This document shows positions 1-12,500 of a stretch of DNA of 64,000 nucleotides, in pieces. Position 1 is the first letter of the stretch, and each line of letters starts with the position of its first letter. The stretch is from assembly GCA_033065855.1 (NCBI GenBank), contig JAVXUO010000350.1:44995-108994 (forward strand), written 5' to 3'. Source of the stretch: Escallonia rubra (lineage: Eukaryota; Streptophyta; Magnoliopsida; Escalloniales; Escalloniaceae). The notes beneath the pieces are model-generated. The model searched no databases. It was not told where the DNA came from and was given only the letters and a program-made list of their open reading frames with translations. The translations under genes and the position numbers were made by a program.

Positions 1-357
1 TTCTGAAGACACACACACACGATGAAAACTAGTTTATTATCATTTCTCTTTCTATGCATTTGAACCCAAAAATGAAATCTATATCTCAACCATCCTATTC
101 GTATTTTAGTATACTAATTGCCATAGCTATCCTGTGAGAACTCAGTTATGATGTTAAATTACCAGCACCTCTGAAAATTTAAACTTTAAGAGAATGGCCT
201 AACAGAGTCTGCCATGCTTAAGAATGTTTGTGACCTTATGCCTCAGCTGTTATACTCACTTATGCTTTGCTCATCAACAAGATCTCATGCTGCCAGAAAA
301 CCTGATTGGACTACAAATTGTTTTATTGATTTCATGGGACATGTTCTTTTCTTGCAG

Positions 358-2737
358 GTTCTAGTTCATCAAAAAAGCGAGGCCCCACTAGAGGGGCTGA
401 AATATGGGTGAGGGAGACGCAAAAATATGTAGGGTATGACAATTGGGGTCATGCTAATACCGGTGCATTTCATGAGCTTGGTACCTTTATAGGTTGTGCG
501 GCACGTTCGAGCAAGCTGTTACCTATTACTTACACCAAGTGGGCTGATGTTCCAGAGGAGGACAAAGAAAAGGCTTGGGAGGAGATCGAAGTATTATTAA
601 GTTATGCATTTTCCTAAATTTATCCGAAGCTATTTGAAATTTTTTGATGCTATTGTACTCGTGGTCACAGAAGAGATTTACAACGGATCATCCTCTTGCT
701 AAAACTGCTATAATGCGCACTCTTAACACCCGTTGGAAAGATTGGAAGTGCTCGCTAAAAAGGAAATTCTTCAAGCCGGATGATATACCAGCTTCAAATG
801 CACTTGTTGCAATTGAAAAAATGGCAGATTGGCTGCAGTGGCAAACCTTGGCGAGTTATTGGCAGCGTGAAGAAGTTATAGTATCCACTAAACTTACATT
901 TATTAACATAATTCATGTTTTTATTTGATACCTACTAATTAATGTTCTTTAAATTGCAGAAGGAGGCAAAGTTAAACAGCAAAAACGCGACGAGCATCAA
1001 TGCAATTCCACACACGCTAGGCCGAACATCCAGTTCGCGGAAGGAGGAAGAATATGTACGAACTTTTACTACCTTGTTATACATTAGTATACTCCTTTTT
1101 GGGACTAAATCTTAATGTAGTCATATTTTATTGTGGTTTTGAAGTTTGAGACACATAATGTTAGGCCAGGTAGGGCAACAATGTGGGTTGTGAGTCACAA
1201 ATCAAAGAAACTTAAAGGAGATGTCCTCCCGCAAGCGCGTAATAAGGCTGTAAGTTGCTTCACTTGCTTTTCATTTGTTGCATTCCCATCTTTATCTTTC
1301 GGTCTCAATCTTTTATTGATAATGACTTCGTTTTTGTTTATCTTTTAGGATGATATTGAAAGACTCCAACAAGAGGCCTCATTGCCCGAGGATGATAGCG
1401 GTCCAAATGATATTCTTTCCAAGGTTATGGGTAAGGACCGGCATGGTAGGGTGAGGGCAATGGGGCCCATGGCCAATATCTCAAACACATGGGGTTCTTC
1501 CAACAATGTGAAAATGCAAGAACAACTTTGTTCTCTTAAGGAGCAGCTGGCCGGAATGAATGAAATGAAAGCACGAATGGCGAAAATGAAAGAGGCTCTT
1601 GAACGACTTACTGGGAACAGTTTCACAAACCATGCTACTAGTTCTAGTCAGGTACACTCACACAACATAGTGATTTACTATGTGAATTCCTACTGCATCA
1701 TAGTGATTGCATATGGATATTTTCTCTTCTTAAGCCTTTAAGACAGTCATCTCCCTCCCCCTTTTGAGAAAAATGCAGCAGATTACTGTGTGCTCTTTTT
1801 AATGAGTAATGCTAGACATTGAATTTTTGCGTCAATTAAACTATTGATTGTTATGCATGCGATACAACCACGTGTGCCGGCATCCAATGCACAAAAGGGT
1901 AGACTAAATTGAGATGTAAAACAGGTCAATATTGTGCTTTGCTTCGCCCCTGAGAGTCAGCAAGACAGGTTGGAAATGAATTGGGTGATCTGCATTGTCA
2001 AAGCACCCATGCATGTGTGCTTCTTTTACTAAATGCTCTGGTCCTGGGTGTCTTCCAGTGGTGTTGTAGTCTTAGAAAAATTCCCAAGCAGTTGAACTAC
2101 ATGGTTATGCTTCACCATTTTGGCCATCTCTTGTTCTTCTTGAAAATCTTTCTCCTTTCATGCCTCCTAATGAATTGGAGATGAGTTGTGTGATTTTTCG
2201 TTGATCAAGGACACCCACACATTTAATCCTTGACATGGTGCTCTAGTCTCATTGCTGAAATACTCATAAGATATTGTATGCATAAATTAGTCACCTAGCT
2301 AGCTACATGCATATATACTGCATATCATCTTGTATGCATTGACTTGTTCCCCCTTGAACGATTCTTGTAACGGTTATGCTATGGTCCAAAAGCATATTCT
2401 ACCTGTCAATATAGTATTAGTTAAGCGCATATGATGAGGCATGAGCTTGGTCTAATGCTTCACAAGGGGCTCAACCATGGTATTTTCAGCAAGCGCTCGA
2501 TTATGTTCACACTCTTACCAATAATCTCTAACAAGACTTGTTCCGGTCTCTTTTCTGCTGGGTGTTTGAATTTTATGATCATTCACTTTGAGAAACTTAG
2601 TTTTTACATTTTTATTAACTTAAGAAAGTTAAACAAACTTCGTGGGAGTAACTGAGTTGTACATTAATGGTTGCTTGATTATGTCACAGGCTAATGTGGA
2701 GGCAAATGCAAATAGATCGAGTAATGGTAGTGACTGA
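358..2737 (+). CDS. Transposase_24 (Ptta/En/Spm, TNP1-like) protein, spliced, 5' end missing
   Basis: Six exons can be traced by GT-AG borders and frame: 358-590, 671-874, 960-1055, 1145-1249, 1349-1651 and 2690-2737 (TGA at 2735-2737). After the first partial codon, all internal junctions are phase 0 and about 328 codons stay open. The product begins with a KKRGPTRGAEIW motif, followed by a block ending in a PEEDKEKAWEEIE-type segment, then TRWKDWKCSLKRKFF, then a C-terminal Met- and Lys-rich stretch likely to form a coiled coil. These are hallmarks of the plant Transposase_24 family, thought to be the accessory DNA-binding protein of CACTA elements. The last intron is 1038 bases. The true start was not found: exon 1 opens at an acceptor site, so an earlier exon probably lies at 1-357 or outside the window. 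I see no stop or frameshift. Confidence 0.75.
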
Positions 2738-2985
2738 TTGATGTTGCAAATTGCGCTGCGTTTCATCTTTTGAACAGCTATATTTGTAGGCCTTTTGCCC
2801 CCTTAAAAGGTATTTCTAGTGAAAATTTTCATAGTTAATGTAAAGTCTTCAGCAACTTGACCTTTCTTTTGTTTGTAAATATACAATGTCTTATGCAATG
2901 ACATTTGAGTGCATGGCTTTGATATTTTTTTTGGCTTGTTTATAAAGTTGAGTAAGTACGTTACTTTTTTTAACAGGTTGGATGA
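2738..2985 (+). other. 3' untranslated/spacer region of the CACTA gene
   Basis: This is AT-rich sequence between the stop codon of the Transposase_24-type gene and the start of the subterminal repeats. It has no coding potential. It presumably carries the transcript's 3' UTR, but no unambiguous polyadenylation signal could be assigned. Confidence 0.4.
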
Positions 2986-3434
2986 GTTGGCTACATATCT
3001 TTAATTGAGTCGATATGTATTCTACAATTAATTAAAAAAAAAATTGCATATCTTTAGCAGCGGTCAATGTGCGTTGCCATAAGTTTTTCATTATGTAAAA
3101 AAAAAAAAAAAAAAAGAATCATATAAAAATGTTACAGCAGCGTGGCAATCCGCTGCCATAATTTCAAATTTAAATTCAGGTGACCACATATAGCAGCGGT
3201 CGCAGACTGTTGCCATAGATTGGCCGCTGCCATAGGAGGCCTTTAAAGCGCCAATTTTGGAATCAATGTACCAGCGGTTGACCGCTGCAGTAAAGTTGTT
3301 TGACCGCTGCTGTATGTCTATGGCAGCGAGGCCTATAGCAGCGGCCGGGAGCCGCTGGGAAAGCCTTTTGCAGCGGATGTTCAATCTATCGCAGCGGTTT
3401 TTGACCACTGCCATAGCCAATTTTTCTTGTAGTG
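2986..3434 (-). repeat. CACTA subterminal repeat zone and terminal inverted repeat
   Basis: The motif GCAGCGGT or its complement ACCGCTGC recurs about a dozen times with variants, mostly between 3056 and 3415, often followed by a 'tgccata' step. The zone ends in TTTTTCTTGTAGTG (3421-3434), the complement of CACTACAAGAAAAA. In CACTA elements these short motifs bind the TNP1-like protein and the terminal repeat is the cleavage end. A run of about 18 A at 3097-3115 sits inside the zone. Confidence 0.8.
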
Positions 3435-4060
3435 AAAGGTCATTCATTACCTTGACAAATACATAGCGGTGTAATGATCATAACTGTACACCAAACACGA
3501 ATAACGTATATTATGACGGGAATATTATAGTCTTTCTTATAATTTTTTATTGCATTACAGTGTTCATTAGTCAAAACCAAACACTCAAGCGCGATTAAAA
3601 TTATGTTGTGAATGAATTCTCTGGTAGTGAGCCAAACACTCTCATTATGCAGACGATTACGACTAGTGTGATGATGCATTGAAAAGACAAAGATAACGAT
3701 TTTTTTATCACTAGTTGTGGGTTTTGGCCTGATTTTACATACTACTCCTCCAAACCTAGCTTCGGAATGACATTTTTGTAGCCCATGTGAATCAAAACTT
3801 GGCTGTTGCCATTTCTTCGGCTCGCTATGATTTTTTTTTTTCTTTTGGCCTCGAAATTTGAGATTCCCCAAGCTTTCAGGACATCTTGCAAATCCAAGCT
3901 TTTCTCGGTATCTCACCTTTCGTGCAACATGGAGTGTTACAGTTTTGTTGTAATTTGGTGTAAGGCCTGATGGATGCCTTGTACTTCTGCATTACAATTA
4001 CCAATTCACCATGAATGAATTGTGAAGTTGTTCATATCATCCAAGGATGGGACTTGCCGC
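3435..4060. other. Spacer between CACTA element and tandem array, nothing recognised
   Basis: This is single-copy-looking AT-rich DNA. A 158-codon minus-strand open frame (3440-3916) has low-complexity composition, crosses the transposon border region and matches no family I recognise, so I do not call it a gene. No terminal repeats are evident. Confidence 0.5.
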
Positions 4061-7000
4061 TTGGTTCAAATAGTCAAGGTCGTGTATCATGTAAATCTTA
4101 AAATTTAAAGACAAAAAGGGAGAATCCTGTTAAGAAATTAACAAAAGTTGCTCCCATCGTTTTCAATACTTACTCAGCACACCTCCAAGCAACTTTGGTA
4201 GTGGCAAGACAGGAATCAAAGCATCCTTGTCACTTCCAGAGATTGGATTGGAAACTCCTCTTAGATGCGAGCCAAGATAGGTAAACATTTCAAGACAGGC
4301 TCCGATCGTTTTCTTTTTTGATGAATGGCAAAAACATTTCATCACTAAAAAAAATTTGTAAAGTCGTCCCGGTTGTTTGGCCATTAGCATATTTGTTTGT
4401 GTGCATAAACGTTTTTGGTCAGCTTTGGTCCATTTTCTTAATACTAGTTGTGATGCACGTGCGTTGCACGTGATTAGTTTCAAAAGCTGTTTCGAGACCA
4501 ATGAGATAACATATTGTCTTTATCAAATTATTTGAGGGAGGGACAACTAAAATTATCATGTAAATAAACAAATTGTGTCTGAAATTACTGTCAGAGACTT
4601 TGATTTTGCACTCTCGATGAGTATAAGTGTACAAGTTAGACCTCAGTCACCAAACTATGTGGATAAAAATTAAAACATGTACAAGTTCTTGGTTCAAATA
4701 GTCAAGGTCGTCTATCATGTAAATCTTAAAGTTTTAAGACATAAAGGGAGAATCCTGTTAAGAAATTAACAAAATTTGCTCCCATCGTTTTCAATACTTA
4801 CTCAGCACACCTCCAAGCAACTTTGGTAGTGGCAAGACAGGAATCAAAGCATCCTTGTCACTTCCAATGAGATTGGATTGGAAACTCCTCTTAGATGCGA
4901 GCCAAGATAGGTAAACATTTCAAGACAGGCTCCGATCATTTTCTTTTTTGATGAATGGCAAAAACATTTCATCACTAAAAAAAATTTGTAAAGCCGTCCC
5001 GGTTGTTTGGCCATTAGCATATTTGTTTGTGTGCATAAACGTTTTTGGTCAGCTTTGGTCCATTTTCTTAATACTAGTTGTGATGCACGTGCGTTGCACG
5101 TGATTAGTTTCAAAAGCTGTTTCGAGACCAATGAGATAACATATTGTCTTTATCAAATTATTTGAGGGAGGGACAACTAAAATTATCATGTAACTAACCA
5201 CACTTTGTGTCCGAATTTACTGTCAGAGACTTTGATTTTGCACTCTCGATGAGTATAAGTGTACAAGTTAGACCTCAGTCACCAAACTATGTGGATAAAA
5301 ATTAAAACATGTACAAGTTCTTGGTTCAAATAGTCAATGTCGTCTATCATGTAAATCTTAAAGTTTTAAGACATAAAGGGAGAATCCTGTTAAGAAATTA
5401 ACAAAAGTTGCTCCCATCGTTTTCAATACTTACTCAGCACACCTCCAAGCAACTTTGGTAGTGGCAAGACAGGAATCAAAGCATCCTTGTCACTTCCAAT
5501 GAGATTGGATTGGAAACTCCTCTTAGATGCGAGCCAAGATAGGTAAACATTTCAAGACAGGCTCCGATCGTTTTCTTTTTTGATGAATGGCAAAAACATT
5601 TCATCACTAAAAAAAATTTGTAAAGCCGTCCCGGTTTTTTTGGCCATTAGCATATTTGTTTGTGTGCATAAACGTTTTTGGTCAGCTTTGGTCCATTTTC
5701 TTAATACTAGTTGTGATGCACGTGCGTTGCACGTGATTAGTTTCAAAAGCTGTTTCGAGACCAATGAGATAACATATTGTCTTTATCAAATTATTTGAGG
5801 GAGGGACAACTAAAATTATCATGTAACTAACCACACTTTGTGTCCGAATTTACTGTCAGAGACTTTGATTTTGCACTCTCGATGAGTATAAGTGTACAAG
5901 TTAGACCTCAGTCACCAAACTATGTGGATAAAAATTAAAACATGTACAAGTTCTTGGTTCAAATAGTCAAGGTCGTGTATCATGTAAATCTTAAAGTTTT
6001 AATACATAAAGGGAGAATCCTGTTAAGAAATTAACAAAAGTTGCTCCCATCGTTTTCAATACTTACTCAGCACACCTCCAAGCAACTTTGGTAGTGGCAA
6101 GACAGGAATCAAAGCATCCTTGTCACTTCCAGAGATTGGATTGGAAACTCCTCTTAGATGCGAGCCAAGATAGGTAAACATTTCAAGACAGGCTCCGATC
6201 GTTTTCTTTTTTGATGAATGGCAAAAACATTTCATCACTAAAAAAAATTTGTAAAGCCGTCCCGGTTGTTTGGCCATTAGCATATTTGTTTGTGTGCATA
6301 AACGTTTTTGGTCAGCTTTGGTCCATTTTCTTAATACTAGTTGTGATGCACGTGCGTTGCACGTGATTAGTTTCAAAAGCTGTTTCGAGACCAATGAGAT
6401 AACATATTGTCTTTATCAAATTATTTGAGGGAGGGACAACTAAAATTATCATGTAAATAAACAACTTGTGTCTGAAATTACTGTCAGAGACTTTGATTTT
6501 GCACTCTCGATGAGTATAAGTGTACAAGTTAGACCTCAGTCACCAAACTATGTGGATAAAAATTAAAACATGTACAAGTTCTTGGTTCAAATAGTCAAGG
6601 TCGTCTATCATGTAAATCTTAAAGTTTTAAGACATAAAGGGAGAATCCTGTTAAGAAATTAACAAAATTTGCTCCCATCGTTTTCAATACTTACTCAGCA
6701 CACCTCCAAGCAACTTTGGTAGTGGCAAGACAGGAATCAAAGCATCCTTGTCACTTCCAATGAGATTGGATTGGAAACTCCTCTTAGATGCGAGCCAAGA
6801 TAGGTAAACATTTCAAGACAGGCTCCGATCATTTTCTTTTTTGATGAATGGCAAAAACATTTCATCACTAAAAAAAATTTGTAAAGCCGTCCCGGTTGTT
6901 TGGCCATTAGCATATTTGTTTGTGTGCATAAACGTTTTTGGTCAGCTTTGGTCCATTTTCTTAATACTAGTTGTGATGCACGTGCGTTGCACGTGATTAG

Positions 7001-9554
7001 TTTCAAAAGCTGTTTCGAGACCAATGAGATAACATATTGTCTTTATCAAATTATTTGAGGGAGGGACAACTAAAATTATCATGTAACTAACCACACTTTG
7101 TGTCCGAATTTACTGTCAGAGACTTTGATTTTGCACTCTCGATGAGTATAAGTGTACAAGTTAGACCTCAGTCACCAAACTATGTGGATAAAAATTAAAA
7201 CATGTACAAGTTCTTGGTTCAAATAGTCAATGTCGTCTATCATGTAAATCTTAAAGTTTTAAGACATAAAGGGAGAATCCTGTTAAGAAATTAACAAAAG
7301 TTGCTCCCATCGTTTTCAATACTTACTCAGCACACCTCCAAGCAACTTTGGTAGTGGCAAGACAGGAATCAAAGCATCCTTGTCACTTCCAATGAGATTG
7401 GATTGGAAACTCCTCTTAGATGCGAGCCAAGATAGGTAAACATTTCAAGACAGGCTCCGATCGTTTTCTTTTTTGATGAATGGCAAAAACATTTCATCAC
7501 TAAAAAAAATTTGTAAAGCCGTCCCGGTTTTTTTGGCCATTAGCATATTTGTTTGTGTGCATAAACGTTTTTGGTCAGCTTTGGTCCATTTTCTTAATAC
7601 TAGTTGTGATGCACGTGCGTTGCACGTGATTAGTTTCAAAAGCTGTTTCGAGACCAATGAGATAACATATTGTCTTTATCAAATTATTTGAGGGAGGGAC
7701 AACTAAAATTATCATGTAACTAACCACACTTTGTGTCCGAATTTACTGTCAGAGACTTTGATTTTGCACTCTCGATGAGTATAAGTGTACAAGTTAGACC
7801 TCAGTCACCAAACTATGTGGATAAAAATTAAAACATGTACAAGTTCTTGGTTCAAATAGTCAAGGTCGTGTATCATGTAAATCTTAAAGTTTTAATACAT
7901 AAAGGGAGAATCCTGTTAAGAAATTAACAAAAGTTGCTCCCATCGTTTTCAATACTTACTCAGCACACCTCCAAGCAACTTTGGTAGTGGCAAGACAGGA
8001 ATCAAAGCATCCTTGTCACTTCCAATGAGATTGGATTGGAAACTCCTCTTAGATGCGAGCCAAGATAGGTAAACATTTCAAGACAGGCTCCGATCGTTTT
8101 CTTTTTTGATGAATGGCAAAAACATTTCATCACTAAAAAAAATTTGTAAAGCCGTCCCGGTTGTTTGGCCATTAGCATATTTGTTTGTGTGCATAAACGT
8201 TTTTGGTCAGCTTTGGTCCATTTTCTTAATACTAGTTGTGATGCACGTGCGTTGCACGTGATTAGTTTCAAAAGCTGTTTCGAGACCAATGAGATAACAT
8301 ATTGTCTTTATCAAATTATTTGAGGGAGGGACAACTAAAATTATCATGTAACTAACCACACTTTGTGTCCGAATTTACTGTCAGAGACTTTGATTTTGCA
8401 CTCTCGATGAGTATAAGTGTACAAGTTAGACCTCAGTCACCAAACTATGTGGATAAAAATTAAAACATGTACAAGTTCTTGGTTCAAATAGTCAAGGTCG
8501 TCTATCATGTAAATCTTAAAGTTTTAAGACATAAAGGGAGAATCCTGTTAAGAAATTAACAAAATTTGCTCCCATCGTTTTCAATACTTACTCAGCACAC
8601 CTCCAAGCAACTTTGGTAGTGGCAAGACAGGAATCAAAGCATCCTTGTCACTTCCAATGAGATTGGATTGGAAACTCCTCTTAGATGCGAGCCAAGATAG
8701 GTAAACATTTCAAGACAGGCTCCGATCATTTTCTTTTTTGATGAATGGCAAAAACATTTCATCACTAAAAAAAATTTGTAAAGCCGTCCCGGTTGTTTGG
8801 CCATTAGCATATTTGTTTGTGTGCATAAACGTTTTTGGTCAGCTTTGGTCCATTTTCTTAATACTAGTTGTGATGCACGTGCGTTGCACGTGATTAGTTT
8901 CAAAAGCTGTTTCGAGACCAATGAGATAACATATTGTCTTTATCAAATTATTTGAGGGAGGGACAACTAAAATTATCATGTAACTAACCACACTTTGTGT
9001 CCGAATTTACTGTCAGAGACTTTGATTTTGCACTCTCGATGAGTATAAGTGTACAAGTTAGACCTCAGTCACCAAACTATGTGGATAAAAATTAAAACAT
9101 GTACAAGTTCTTGGTTCAAATAGTCAATGTCGTCTATCATGTAAATCTTAAAGTTTTAAGACATAAAGGGAGAATCCTGTTAAGAAATTAACAAAAGTTG
9201 CTCCCATCGTTTTCAATACTTACTCAGCACACCTCCAAGCAACTTTGGTAGTGGCAAGACAGGAATCAAAGCATCCTTGTCACTTCCAATGAGATTGGAT
9301 TGGAAACTCCTCTTAGATGCGAGCCAAGATAGGTAAACATTTCAAGACAGGCTCCGATCGTTTTCTTTTTTGATGAATGGCAAAAACATTTCATCACTAA
9401 AAAAAATTTGTAAAGCCGTCCCGGTTTTTTTGGCCATTAGCATATTTGTTTGTGTGCATAAACGTTTTTGGTCAGCTTTGGTCCATTTTCTTAATACTAG
9501 TTGTGATGCACGTGCGTTGCACGTGATTAGTTTCAAAAGCTGTTTCGAGACCAA
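4061..9554 (+). repeat. Left edge of the array: three-unit higher-order repeat (about 1.89 kb)
   Basis: The first nine units cycle through three variants. Type a has 'cttccagag' (two bases shorter) in units 1 and 4 and is preceded by 'aatacataaa' in units 4 and 7. Type b has 'gatcatttt' and 'aaatttgctccc' (units 2, 5, 8). Type c has 'tcaatgtcg' and a lengthened T run in 'cggtttttttggcc' (units 3, 6, 9). Same-type landmarks lie 1893-1897 bases apart (4501 to 6394 to 8289; 5131 to 7024 to 8921; 5764 to 7657 to 9554). Unit 7 has lost the type-a indel and resembles core monomers. Confidence 0.9.
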
Positions 9555-12500
9555 TGAGATAACATATTGTCTTTATCAAATTATTTGAGGGAGGGACAAC
9601 TAAAATTATCATGTAACTAACCACACTTTGTGTCCGAATTTACTGTCAGAGACTTTGATTTTGCACTCTCGATGAGTATAAGTGTACAAGTTAGACCTCA
9701 GTCACCAAACTATGTGGATAAAAATTAAAACATGTACAAGTTCTTGGTTCAAATAGTCAAGGTCGTGTATCATGTAAATCTTAAAGTTTTAATACATAAA
9801 GGGAGAATCCTGTTAAGAAATTAACAAAAGTTGCTCCCATCGTTTTCAATACTTACTCAGCACACCTCCAAGCAACTTTGGTAGTGGCAAGACAGGAATC
9901 AAAGCATCCTTGTCACTTCCAATGAGATTGGATTGGAAACTCCTCTTAGATGCGAGCCAAGATAGGTAAACATTTCAAGACAGGCTCCGATCGTTTTCTT
10001 TTTTGATGAATGGCAAAAACATTTCATCACTAAAAAAAATTTGTAAAGCCGTCCCGGTTGTTTGGCCATTAGCATATTTGTTTGTGTGCATAAACGTTTT
10101 TGGTCAGCTTTGGTCCATTTTCTTAATACTAGTTGTGATGCACGTGCGTTGCACGTGATTAGTTTCAAAAGCTGTTTCGAGACCAATGAGATAACATATT
10201 GTCTTTATCAAATTATTTGAGGGAGGGACAACTAAAATTATCATGTAACTAACCACACTTTGTGTCCGAATTTACTGTCAGAGACTTTGATTTTGCACTC
10301 TCGATGAGTATAAGTGTACAAGTTAGACCTCAGTCACCAAACTATGTGGATAAAAATTAAAACATGTACAAGTTCTTGGTTCAAATAGTCAAGGTCGTCT
10401 ATCATGTAAATCTTAAAGTTTTAAGACATAAAGGGAGAATCCTGTTAAGAAATTAACAAAAGTTGCTCCCATCGTTTTCAATACTTACTCAGCACACCTC
10501 CAAGCAACTTTGGTAGTGGCAAGACAGGAATCAAAGCATCCTTGTCACTTCCAATGAGATTGGATTGGAAACTCCTCTTAGATGCGAGCCAAGATAGGTA
10601 AACATTTCAAGACAGGCTCCGATCGTTTTCTTTTTTGATGAATGGCAAAAACATTTCATCACTAAAAAAAATTTGTAAAGCCGTCCCGGTTGTTTGGCCA
10701 TTAGCATATTTGTTTGTGTGCATAAACGTTTTTGGTCAGCTTTGGTCCATTTTCTTAATACTAGTTGTGATGCACGTGCGTTGCACGTGATTAGTTTCAA
10801 AAGCTGTTTCGAGACCAATGAGATAACATATTGTCTTTATCAAATTATTTGAGGGAGGGACAACTAAAATTATCATGTAACTAACCACACTTTGTGTCCG
10901 AATTTACTGTCAGAGACTTTGATTTTGCACTCTCGATGAGTATAAGTGTACAAGTTAGACCTCAGTCACCAAACTATGTGGATAAAAATTAAAACATGTA
11001 CAAGTTCTTGGTTCAAATAGTCAAGGTCGTCTATCATGTAAATCTTAAAGTTTTAAGACATAAAGGGAGAATCCTGTTAAGAAATTAACAAAAGTTGCTC
11101 CCATCGTTTTCAATACTTACTCAGCACACCTCCAAGCAACTTTGGTAGTGGCAAGACAGGAATCAAAGCATCCTTGTCACTTCCAATGAGATTGGATTGG
11201 AAACTCCTCTTAGATGCGAGCCAAGATAGGTAAACATTTCAAGACAGGCTCCGATCGTTTTCTTTTTTGATGAATGGCAAAAACATTTCATCACTAAAAA
11301 AAATTTGTAAAGCCGTCCCGGTTGTTTGGCCATTAGCATATTTGTTTGTGTGCATAAACGTTTTTGGTCAGCTTTGGTCCATTTTCTTAATACTAGTTGT
11401 GATGCACGTGCGTTGCACGTGATTAGTTTCAAAAGCTGTTTCGAGACCAATGAGATAACATATTGTCTTTATCAAATTATTTGAGGGAGGGACAACTAAA
11501 ATTATCATGTAACTAACCACACTTTGTGTCCGAATTTACTGTCAGAGACTTTGATTTTGCACTCTCGATGAGTATAAGTGTACAAGTTAGACCTCAGTCA
11601 CCAAACTATGTGGATAAAAATTAAAACATGTACAAGTTCTTGGTTCAAATAGTCAAGGTCGTCTATCATGTAAATCTTAAAGTTTTAAGACATAAAGGGA
11701 GAATCCTGTTAAGAAATTAACAAAAGTTGCTCCCATCGTTTTCAATACTTACTCAGCACACCTCCAAGCAACTTTGGTAGTGGCAAGACAGGAATCAAAG
11801 CATCCTTGTCACTTCCAATGAGATTGGATTGGAAACTCCTCTTAGATGCGAGCCAAGATAGGTAAACATTTCAAGACAGGCTCCGATCGTTTTCTTTTTT
11901 GATGAATGGCAAAAACATTTCATCACTAAAAAAAATTTGTAAAGCCGTCCCGGTTGTTTGGCCATTAGCATATTTGTTTGTGTGCATAAACGTTTTTGGT
12001 CAGCTTTGGTCCATTTTCTTAATACTAGTTGTGATGCACGTGCGTTGCACGTGATTAGTTTCAAAAGCTGTTTCGAGACCAATGAGATAACATATTGTCT
12101 TTATCAAATTATTTGAGGGAGGGACAACTAAAATTATCATGTAACTAACCACACTTTGTGTCCGAATTTACTGTCAGAGACTTTGATTTTGCACTCTCGA
12201 TGAGTATAAGTGTACAAGTTAGACCTCAGTCACCAAACTATGTGGATAAAAATTAAAACATGTACAAGTTCTTGGTTCAAATAGTCAAGGTCGTCTATCA
12301 TGTAAATCTTAAAGTTTTAAGACATAAAGGGAGAATCCTGTTAAGAAATTAACAAAAGTTGCTCCCATCGTTTTCAATACTTACTCAGCACACCTCCAAG
12401 CAACTTTGGTAGTGGCAAGACAGGAATCAAAGCATCCTTGTCACTTCCAATGAGATTGGATTGGAAACTCCTCTTAGATGCGAGCCAAGATAGGTAAACA

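Larger units (their letters stand above)
1..3434 (+). mobile_element. CACTA (En/Spm) DNA transposon, right-hand part
   Basis: The right end is the 14-base terminal repeat CACTACAAGAAAAA, read on the minus strand at 3421-3434. Inside it lies a subterminal zone of repeated GCAGCGGT motifs in both orientations, and further in a Transposase_24-type gene on the plus strand. These three layers are the normal right-hand organisation of a plant CACTA element. The left terminus and the main TNP2-type transposase are not in the window, so the element extends upstream of base 1. CACTA elements make 3-bp target duplications; this cannot be tested with only one end present. Confidence 0.85.

Noticed and set aside
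3440..3916. 158-codon minus-strand open frame
   Set aside because: It has no recognisable domain, simple-sequence Lys/Asn/His composition and no splice or start context.
4690..4705. 'ggttcaaatagtc' in each unit as a tRNA or SINE B box
   Set aside because: There is no matching A box at the right distance and no cloverleaf; the GGTTCGANTCC consensus is only partly met.
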